A stretch of 6,302 nucleotides of DNA from Novosphingobium sp. (GTDB lineage: Bacteria; Pseudomonadota; Alphaproteobacteria; Sphingomonadales; Sphingomonadaceae). How positions within the stretch are numbered: position 1 is the stretch's first letter; each line of letters opens with the position of its first letter. Below, piece after piece: positions 1 through 4,877 of this stretch. The notes below the pieces were generated by a model. That model had not been told where the DNA came from. It did not search any database and saw only the letters and a list, made by a program, of their open reading frames with translations. A program made the position numbers and the translations under genes. The stretch spans positions 1 to 6,302 of the forward strand of contig JAQVEQ010000159.1 in assembly GCA_028697875.1 (NCBI GenBank), written 5' to 3'.

Positions 1-1278
1 GCATTGTCCCGGCGCGCCTTTATCGGCGGCGGCGCGGCGCTGGGCGCATGGCAGGCCTTCGCCCCGTATTCCGCACTGGCGCAGGCCGCGCCGTGGCCCG
101 GCGTGACGCGCTATACCGATGGGTACGTCCGCAGCGGCAAACTGGCAGGGGCCGTCGCCGCCATGGGCTGGGGCCAGGACGCGCTGGACGTGATCGCGCG
201 GGGGCAGCGGACGCTCGAAGGCGCGCCGGTCGACGGCGACAGCCTGTTCCGCATCTATTCGATGACCAAGCCGGTCACCGGCATGGCGGCCATGATGCTG
301 GTGGACGAAGGGCTGCTGGAACTGGACCAGCCCCTGGCCGAAATCCTGCCGAAATATCAGGACATGCGGGTGCAGCGCGTGCCCGATGGTTCGATCACCG
401 ACCTCGTGCCCGCCGAACGGCCGATCACGATCCGCCATTTGCTGACCCATACGTCCGGGCTCGGTTATTCGATTGTCCAGGAAGGGCCGATCAAGGCCGC
501 CTATGTGCAGGCGGGGCTGGTGCCCGGCCGGATCAGCCGCCTGCCGATCGCCGAACTGTTCGGGGCCCGCAACACCACGCTGACCCTGGCCCGGTTCGCC
601 GACCGGCTGGCAGCCATGCCGCTGGTCTACCAGCCGGGCACGAAGTGGAGCTATTCGGTCGGGCTCGACCTGATGGGCCGGGTGATCGAGGTCGTCTCCG
701 GCCGGCCGTTCGATGTCTTCCTGCAAGAGCGGCTGTTCGATCCGCTGGGCATGACCAGCACGTTCTTCCGCGTGCCGCCGGATCAGGTGCGCCGCCTCAC
801 GACCAATTACGGGGTGCTGGGCGGTGTCCTGCTGCCGCTCGATCCGGCCGGTGCGTCGGTGTTCCTGAGCCAGCCCGCCTTTCCTTTCGGCGGTTCCGGG
901 CTGGTCAGCAGCCCGCGCGATTACGACCGGTTCCTGCGCATGCTGCTGGGGTTCGGCAAGTTCGAGGGCAAGCGGGTGATGGCGGAACAGGCCGTGCGGA
1001 CCGGCACCAGCAATCTCCTGCCCCAAGGGATCGGTACGGCGGGTACTTTCGCGAACGGCGGCGGGTTCGGCGCGGGCGGGCGCGTCGGGCTGGGGCGCGA
1101 GGCCGGAACGTTCGGCTGGGCGGGGGCCGCGGGCACGATTGCCTTTGCCGATCTCAAACGAGGTTGGCGCGGCGGCTATTACACGCAATACATGCCTGCC
1201 ACGGCCTATCCGATCCAGAAGGAGTTTCCCGAAGTGGCAATGAAGGATGCCCTGGCGGCCAGGGGAGTGGGCGCATGA
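1..1278 (+). CDS. Exported serine hydrolase, beta-lactamase/EstB-esterase family, 5'-partial
   Basis: The reading frame is open from the first base; the first possible start in the window is a TTG at 4, but the true start probably lies upstream. Residues are numbered from that TTG. The N-terminus SRRAFIGG, a hydrophobic Ala/Gly stretch and an Ala-Leu-Ala site near residue 26 form a twin-arginine (Tat) export signal, so the mature enzyme is likely periplasmic. The catalytic S-x-x-K is S86-M-T-K89. The second motif is W-S-Y217-S-V, as in the EstB esterase/class C family, rather than the Y-x-N usual in true class C beta-lactamases. HTSGLGY (149-155) is typical of the family, and GWAGAAG (371-377) sits where beta-lactamases carry KTG. 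By family knowledge this favours ester or peptide-ester hydrolysis over antibiotic resistance; the substrate is unknown. It overlaps nudC by four bases. Family assignment is firm, specificity open. Confidence 0.88.
   Translation, partial: ALSRRAFIGGGAALGAWQAFAPYSALAQAAPWPGVTRYTDGYVRSGKLAGAVAAMGWGQDALDVIARGQRTLEGAPVDGDSLFRIYSMTKPVTGMAAMMLVDEGLLELDQPLAEILPKYQDMRVQRVPDGSITDLVPAERPITIRHLLTHTSGLGYSIVQEGPIKAAYVQAGLVPGRISRLPIAELFGARNTTLTLARFADRLAAMPLVYQPGTKWSYSVGLDLMGRVIEVVSGRPFDVFLQERLFDPLGMTSTFFRVPPDQVRRLTTNYGVLGGVLLPLDPAGASVFLSQPAFPFGGSGLVSSPRDYDRFLRMLLGFGKFEGKRVMAEQAVRTGTSNLLPQGIGTAGTFANGGGFGAGGRVGLGREAGTFGWAGAAGTIAFADLKRGWRGGYYTQYMPATAYPIQKEFPEVAMKDALAARGVGA
1261..1267 (+). promoter_or_regulatory. 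Ribosome binding site of nudC
   Basis: The purine-rich AGGGGAG lies inside the end of the hydrolase gene, seven bases before the ATG at 1275 and ten before a second in-frame ATG at 1278. It supports a start at this pair of codons rather than at any upstream position in the same open frame, but does not decide between the two. Its position implies that nudC is translated from the hydrolase transcript. Confidence 0.6.
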
Positions 1279-2180
1279 TGGACACATTGGTCGGCTTTAC
1301 CGGCCAGCCGCTCGACCGGGCGGATCATATCCGCAACGATGCCGAAGCGATCGCGGCGCTGAAGGACGAACGGGCGCTGCTGTTGCTGTTCGACGGCCTC
1401 GATCCGGTGATGGACGATGAAAACCGCCTCCAATGGGGCGGGTTGGCCGATGCGCCCGCCGGGGCCGAGATCGTGTTTCTCGGCCTGATGGAAGGCCGCG
1501 CCTGCTTCGCGCCCGTCCCGCTTGCGGGGGAAGCCGGGCCGCTGGCCATGGGGTCCGCGATCCGCCGGGTCATGGGCGGGATGCCCGCGCTGGACCTGGC
1601 GATCTACGGCCTGGCTCGCAGTCTGGTGGACTGGCATGCCCGCCATCGTTTCTGCGCCCAGTGCGGCGGGCCGACCGTGCTGGCGAAAGGCGGCTGGCAG
1701 CGCAATTGTGAATCGTGCAGCGCACAGCATTTCCCGCGGGTCGACCCGGTCACCATCATGCTGGTCGAACATCGCCGACGCCTGCTGCTGGGCCGCCAGC
1801 CGCGCTTTCCCGCGGGGTTCTTCTCCGCGCTTGCCGGGTTCGTCGAACCGGGCGAGACGATCGAGGAAGCGGTGGCGCGCGAAGTCATGGAAGAAGCCGG
1901 CGTCAAGGTGACGCACGTGAACTACGTGATGAGCCAGCCCTGGCCGTTCCCCTCGCAACTGATGATCGGATGCCATGCCCTGGCGGAAGACGACCGGCTC
2001 ATGATCGACCGCACGGAGCTGGACGATGCGCGCTGGTTCACGCACGAGGAAGTCGCCCGGGCCATGGCCGGGGTCGGCCAGCAGATCGGGGAAGGGGCGC
2101 AGGACGCGCCGTTCATCCCGCCCACGCCGGTCGCCATCGCTCATCACCTCATCAAGTGGTGGCTGCGGCGCGAGAATTGA
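1275..2180 (+). CDS. nudC: NADH pyrophosphatase NudC (Nudix hydrolase)
   Basis: A 301-residue protein with the complete three-part NudC layout. An N-terminal Nudix-like region (about 1-120) is followed by a zinc ribbon with Cys127, Cys130, Cys145 and Cys148. The catalytic Nudix domain has the full box from G188 to V210 (G-x5-E194-x7-R202-E203-V-x-E206-E207-x-G209). After the box comes S220-Q-P-W-P-F-P, the signature separating NADH pyrophosphatases from other Nudix enzymes. Members of the family cut NAD(H) to NMN(H) and AMP; E. coli NudC also removes NAD caps from RNA 5' ends. The protein is cytoplasmic, needs a divalent metal, and is about 45 residues longer than the 257-residue E. coli enzyme, mostly in the N-terminal part. 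The start is ATG 1275, overlapping the preceding stop as ATGA, or ATG 1278. The frame stays open far upstream, but only as a shadow of the hydrolase gene. Confidence 0.95.
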   Translation: MMDTLVGFTGQPLDRADHIRNDAEAIAALKDERALLLLFDGLDPVMDDENRLQWGGLADAPAGAEIVFLGLMEGRACFAPVPLAGEAGPLAMGSAIRRVMGGMPALDLAIYGLARSLVDWHARHRFCAQCGGPTVLAKGGWQRNCESCSAQHFPRVDPVTIMLVEHRRRLLLGRQPRFPAGFFSALAGFVEPGETIEEAVAREVMEEAGVKVTHVNYVMSQPWPFPSQLMIGCHALAEDDRLMIDRTELDDARWFTHEEVARAMAGVGQQIGEGAQDAPFIPPTPVAIAHHLIKWWLRREN

Positions 2181-2201
2181 TCGGGACGCGCAGCCCGATC
2201 A
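2178..2201. terminator. Putative bidirectional stem-loop terminator between nudC and the YqhA-family gene
   Basis: A perfect 8-bp inverted repeat, TGATCGGG (2178-2185) and CCCGATCA (2194-2201), encloses an 8-base loop. The first arm begins with the nudC stop codon TGA, and the second ends with the reverse complement of the TGA stop of the convergent gene. The 17 bases between the two stops thus form one shared hairpin. Placement favours a bidirectional terminator or a 3'-end stabiliser. No clear U-tract follows on either side, so it is not a textbook intrinsic terminator. Confidence 0.45.
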
Positions 2202-2741
2202 GTGCTTCGGCGGCTGGACCATGCGGTCGACCAAGGCGATGCCCAGCGCGGACAGGATGAACACGCTGTGGATGATCGTCTGCCACATCACGCCTTCGCT
2301 GGTGACGTTGGAGTCCGCTTGCCCGATGCTGCTCGCTTCGATGAAGGTGCGCAGAAGGTGGATCGAGGAAATGCCGATGATCGCCATGGCCAGCTTCACC
2401 TTGAGGACGCCGGCATTGACGTGACTGAGCCATTCGGGCTGGTCCGGGTGGCCCTGCAGGCCGAGACGCGAAACGAAAGTTTCGTAACCGCCGACAATCA
2501 CCATCACCAGCAGGTTCGAAATCATGACAACGTCGATCAGGCCGAGCACGACCAGCATGATTTCCTGCTCGCCGAACGTTGCGGCATGCGTCACGAGGTG
2601 GAGCAGCTCTTTCAGGAACAGGAAGACGTAGACGCACTGCGCGACGATCAGTCCGAGGTAGAGCGGAAGCTGGAGCCAGCGCGAACTGAAGATCAGCAGC
2701 GGCAGGGGGCGAAGCGGGGAGATGGAATCTTTGGTCTGCAT
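2199..2741 (-). CDS. yqhA: YqhA/UPF0114 family membrane protein (TIGR00645-like)
   Basis: A 180-residue inner-membrane protein resembling E. coli YqhA (164 residues; UPF0114, Pfam PF03350). Shared stretches include SRW...P-x-Y-x-GL near residues 20-31, LLVMV-x-x-x-GYE-x-FVS at 77-91, ISSIHLLR at 124-131 and the MW-x-x-IIH segment at 152-157. Four hydrophobic segments are visible at about 24-50, 61-88, 113-136 and 152-173. The biochemical function of the family is not established. I chose the ATG at 2741 because it immediately precedes the conserved region and gives the family length. The frame continues open to an ATG at 2933, but the added 64 residues are basic, low in hydrophobic order and unlike the family. 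The gene is convergent with nudC (17 bases between stops) and divergent from the ligase gene. The spacer before the start contains GGCGGG, a weak Shine-Dalgarno-like match. Confidence 0.9.
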   Translation of the reverse strand: MQTKDSISPLRPLPLLIFSSRWLQLPLYLGLIVAQCVYVFLFLKELLHLVTHAATFGEQEIMLVVLGLIDVVMISNLLVMVIVGGYETFVSRLGLQGHPDQPEWLSHVNAGVLKVKLAMAIIGISSIHLLRTFIEASSIGQADSNVTSEGVMWQTIIHSVFILSALGIALVDRMVQPPKH

Positions 2742-2746
2742 GGCTA

Positions 2747-2759
2747 CCCGCCTAGCGGG
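2747..2759. repeat. Short inverted repeat at the ribosome binding site of the YqhA-family gene
   Basis: CCCGC (2747-2751), a three-base loop and GCGGG (2755-2759) can form a compact GC hairpin that begins five bases before the start codon at 2741. Read on the minus strand it overlaps the only Shine-Dalgarno-like sequence of the gene, so it could lower translation initiation. At this size it may also be chance in GC-rich DNA. Confidence 0.3.
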
Positions 2760-2866
2760 AAATTGCCGCCGCTTCCATCGCGATGCTTGGGCCGATCCGC
2801 GTTTCGATGCGGCCAGGCGATCCGCCGAGGCATGATGCCGTCCGCAGGACTTGAGGACAGATCGAA

Positions 2867-2884
2867 TCTTGCACCTTTGCAAGA
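2867..2884. promoter_or_regulatory. Candidate operator: perfect 7-bp dyad upstream of the ligase gene
   Basis: The arms TCTTGCA (2867-2873) and TGCAAGA (2878-2884) are perfect reverse complements around a CCTT spacer, giving an 18-bp site typical in size of a dimeric regulator. It ends 66 bases before the ligase start and lies in the divergent region, so it could act on either gene. I cannot tie it to a known regulator, and no regulator gene is present in the window. A small RNA hairpin is the alternative. Confidence 0.4.
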
Positions 2885-2936
2885 GAATGGAAATGCGCAA
2901 TGCAACGCGCAACAAGATACGTGTCGCATGCATTCC

Positions 2937-2941
2937 AAGGA
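2937..2941 (+). promoter_or_regulatory. Ribosome binding site deciding the ligase start
   Basis: AAGGA lies nine bases before the ATG at 2951. The alternative in-frame ATG at 2900 has no comparable sequence before it, and the 17 extra residues it would add look unlike an ANL N-terminus. This is why I start the ligase at 2951. Confidence 0.7.
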
Positions 2942-2950
2942 CGATTACCT

Positions 2951-4423
2951 ATGACCGGAGCCATCGAGACATTCGTACAGGGTATTCGTTCCGGCCTGCT
3001 TACGGGAGATGGCGATGCCATCGTCATAGAACTGCCGAATGCATTCTTCACGCGGGCGCAATTCCGCGACATCGTGGCCGAGCTTGTCGTCACCCTGCGC
3101 AGCGCGGGGGCGGGGCGGGGGAGCACGGTCGTGTACCAGTTCCCGAATACGAGCGTGTTTCAATCCGCGCTTGCGGTCGCTGCCTATCTCCTAGGCTTTT
3201 CGTTTGTTCAGGCAAAGCAGGCGATAGACTGCAGGGATGTGGGCGCGACGCACTACCTGAAAGGTGCCGAATCGAAGGAACTGCCGTTGCGCGGTGCCGA
3301 CGGCATACCGAGGGTTGTGTTCGCGCCGACGGGTTCGGCCGGGAACGCGGCTGAGATTATCGGATCCTGTCCGGGGCCCGAATCGGGCGACGCGATCGGT
3401 CCGATCATGACGTCTTCCGGGACGACGGGCATGCCCAAGGCGATCCCGATCCGTTTCGGGGATTTTACGACAATGTGCACAGACGTCATGGCGTCCATGC
3501 CCGAAGTCGTCCGCCGGGCCTCTCTTTTCCCGAACGGGTCGACCGTTGGCATCGTCTCGATTTTGATCAGCCTTACGATCGGCGGGTGTTATTTCGGTGC
3601 GTTCAAGGCACATGCCAAGCAGATCGCGGCGTTTTATCCCGATTTCCTGATCGGTTCGCCTCAGCAGCTTGTTATGTTCATGCGCGAACGTGGCCCGGTG
3701 TCTCCTGACCAGCGTCTTCCAAAAGTGGCCAGCAGCGGCGGCCTGCTGACTGCCCCTCTCGCGCAGGCACTTCGCCAGCATTTCGATGTGGTGTCACTCA
3801 TGTACGGCGCGACCGAAGTCGGGGGTGTTGCGAACTTGATCGTGGGGCCGGATTACCGGCCTGGCATAGTCGGCGTGCCATCGCCGACCTGCGATGTGGA
3901 GATCGTTGGCAGCGATGACCAACCGCTTCCCGCAGGCGAAGTGGGGCAGATTCGGTTGCGTTCCAAGTCCATGTGTCATGGATATCTCGGCGATTCGGAT
4001 GGCCATAACGAGAAGGCCTTTCGGGACGGATGGTTCTACCCCGGAGATTTCGGGCGCTTATTGCCCGACGGTCGGCTACAGATCGAAGGCAGAGACACGG
4101 ATCATCTCAATATCGGCGGCGTGAAGGTGAACGCGCTGCTGATCGACGAAATCATGGCGTCTGCCGAAGGCGTGCAGGATGCCGCCTGTTTCCTCTTGCC
4201 CGGACAATTCGGTGTCGGCCAGCTCGCTGCGATGCTGGTGCACGAGGATGGATACGATGCCGAAACCGTCAAGAAGAACATTGCCGCGGCTTTCGAAGCC
4301 GATCCCCGTTCGCGGCCGGCGATGTTCCCGCGCCAGGTCTTTTCGACGAACAAGGTTCCGCGCAACGAGAACGGCAAGGTCATGCGGCATGTCGCCACCC
4401 GGCTCGCGCAGCAGGCCATGTGA
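2951..4423 (+). CDS. AMP-dependent acyl/aryl-CoA synthetase-like ligase (ANL superfamily), orphan
   Basis: A 490-residue adenylate-forming enzyme with the core motifs in order. These are the phosphate-binding loop TSSGTTGMPK (154-163), YGATEVGG (285-292), the Y-x-GD motif at 363-366, GRDTDHLNIGGVKV (380-393) spanning the domain hinge, and PRNENGK (470-476) carrying the catalytic lysine K476. It should activate a carboxylate with ATP to an acyl-AMP and pass it to CoA or a carrier-protein thiol. The large domain covers about 1-378 and the mobile C-terminal domain about 380-490. No signal peptide or membrane segment is evident, so it is probably cytoplasmic. No carrier protein, ketosynthase, thioesterase, dehydrogenase or transporter lies beside it, so the substrate cannot be named. 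The gene is poorer in G+C (3181-3240 has 30 of 60, against 43 of 60 at 5161-5220) and uses ATA, CTA, TTA, AGA and AGG codons, suggesting transfer. The start is set by AAGGA at 2937. Confidence 0.87.
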   Translation: MTGAIETFVQGIRSGLLTGDGDAIVIELPNAFFTRAQFRDIVAELVVTLRSAGAGRGSTVVYQFPNTSVFQSALAVAAYLLGFSFVQAKQAIDCRDVGATHYLKGAESKELPLRGADGIPRVVFAPTGSAGNAAEIIGSCPGPESGDAIGPIMTSSGTTGMPKAIPIRFGDFTTMCTDVMASMPEVVRRASLFPNGSTVGIVSILISLTIGGCYFGAFKAHAKQIAAFYPDFLIGSPQQLVMFMRERGPVSPDQRLPKVASSGGLLTAPLAQALRQHFDVVSLMYGATEVGGVANLIVGPDYRPGIVGVPSPTCDVEIVGSDDQPLPAGEVGQIRLRSKSMCHGYLGDSDGHNEKAFRDGWFYPGDFGRLLPDGRLQIEGRDTDHLNIGGVKVNALLIDEIMASAEGVQDAACFLLPGQFGVGQLAAMLVHEDGYDAETVKKNIAAAFEADPRSRPAMFPRQVFSTNKVPRNENGKVMRHVATRLAQQAM

Positions 4424-4447
4424 ACATCGCCGATCGAAGCGAGGCGG

Positions 4448-4840
4448 TCAGACCAGTCCGAGTTTCGCCAGCTCCCTGACGAGGTGGCCGGGCAGCACGT
4501 CGCCTTCCATCGTTCCCGAACCGAGGTCCGGCGGGGCGTCTTCCTCTTTCAGGTAGCGCCAGCCCTGGTGGGCGCGCCTGGCGCGCGGTTCGACCGGGAT
4601 CAGTTCCGGTTCCAGCAGGATGTTGTAGCGCCCGTCCTCGCGCTGGACGAAGCCGCGCAGCGGGCTGCGGCCGATGATCGCGTGCTCGAAGATCCAGTAG
4701 AGCGAACCGCCTTCCATCTCGGCCAGCCGCTTGGGCAGGTAGCGGGTGCTGGCGAAGGCGTCGGGGCTGCGTTCCAGCCACTGGCGCAAGTCGTCCACGC
4801 TTTTCGCGCCGAACGCGATCTTGGTCATGTGGAGCGGCAT
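4448..4840 (-). CDS. DUF1489 family protein
   Basis: A 130-residue soluble protein with the sequence character of DUF1489 (Pfam PF07370), a family of unknown function found mainly in Alphaproteobacteria. The recognisable conserved parts are the N-terminal MPLHMTKIAFG, TRYLPKR followed by GGSLYWI (about residues 32-50), RGFVQREDGRY-x-I in the middle, and RRAHQGWRYL with its acidic tail EEDAPPDL. The length is usual for the family. There is no signal peptide or membrane segment. Its start lies 37 bases after the end of mgtE on the same strand, so the two are probably co-transcribed; this is inference. No strong Shine-Dalgarno sequence precedes the ATG at 4840. A second in-frame ATG four codons later is possible, but the family usually begins at the MPLH position. 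It ends tail to tail with the ligase gene, 24 bases apart, and I see no convincing terminator in that gap. Confidence 0.9.
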   Translation of the reverse strand: MPLHMTKIAFGAKSVDDLRQWLERSPDAFASTRYLPKRLAEMEGGSLYWIFEHAIIGRSPLRGFVQREDGRYNILLEPELIPVEPRARRAHQGWRYLKEEDAPPDLGSGTMEGDVLPGHLVRELAKLGLV

Positions 4841-4852
4841 GGATGCAAGATA

Positions 4853-4865
4853 GGGGCGTGGCCCC
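4853..4865. repeat. Short inverted repeat between mgtE and the DUF1489 gene
   Basis: GGGGC (4853-4857), GTG and GCCCC (4861-4865) form a perfect 5-bp GC stem in the 37-base gap between the two minus-strand genes. No T-run follows, so a strong terminator is unlikely. It might reduce read-through or shape the mRNA around the DUF1489 start, or be chance. Confidence 0.25.
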
Positions 4866-4877
4866 GGCTGGCAAGGT

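Larger units (their letters stand above)
2742..2950. other. Divergent intergenic region between the YqhA-family gene and the ligase gene
   Basis: A 209-base spacer that should hold promoters for both flanking genes. Its right part is clearly more AT-rich than the surroundings (2881-2940 has 29 G or C in 60). It contains a short hairpin next to the leftward start, a perfect 7-bp dyad at 2867-2884, repeated GCGCAA/TGCAA words at 2878-2913, and a good ribosome binding site for the rightward gene. I looked for spaced -35/-10 pairs on both strands and found none good enough to call. No convincing small gene is present. Confidence 0.6.

Noticed and set aside
48..1274. Open frame running in front of nudC through the whole hydrolase gene, which would give a 710-residue fusion
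   Set aside because: It is a +1-shifted shadow of the hydrolase gene. Its composition is Arg/Gly/Ala/Pro-rich without domains, and NudC similarity begins only at 1275, where a ribosome binding site is present.
1206..2147. 313-codon open frame antisense to nudC
   Set aside because: It is the usual stop-free antisense frame of GC-rich coding DNA. It mirrors the nudC codons and has no recognisable domain or ribosome binding site.
2469..2484. Inverted repeat CGAAAC-GAAA-GTTTCG, a hairpin with a four-base loop
   Set aside because: It falls exactly in the codons of the conserved YETFVS motif of the YqhA family, so protein coding explains it better than RNA structure.
2851..2921. Sigma-70-like promoter for the ligase, using TTGAGG or TTGCAA as -35
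   Set aside because: No acceptable -10 element lies at 16-18 bases from either hexamer, and GATACG near 2916 has no partner at the right distance.
2742..2933. 64-residue N-terminal extension of the YqhA-family protein from the ATG at 2933
   Set aside because: The extension is basic and unlike the family, lies in the AT-richer intergenic part, and would run through the dyad. The family starts near the ATG at 2741.
2202..2954. 250-codon plus-strand frame opposite the YqhA-family gene
   Set aside because: His/Gln/Asp-rich shadow. The opposite strand encodes a conserved four-helix membrane protein.
4424..4447. Possible terminator between the convergent ligase and DUF1489 genes
   Set aside because: Only a 4-bp CGCC/GGCG pairing with a long loop and no T-run, too weak to call.
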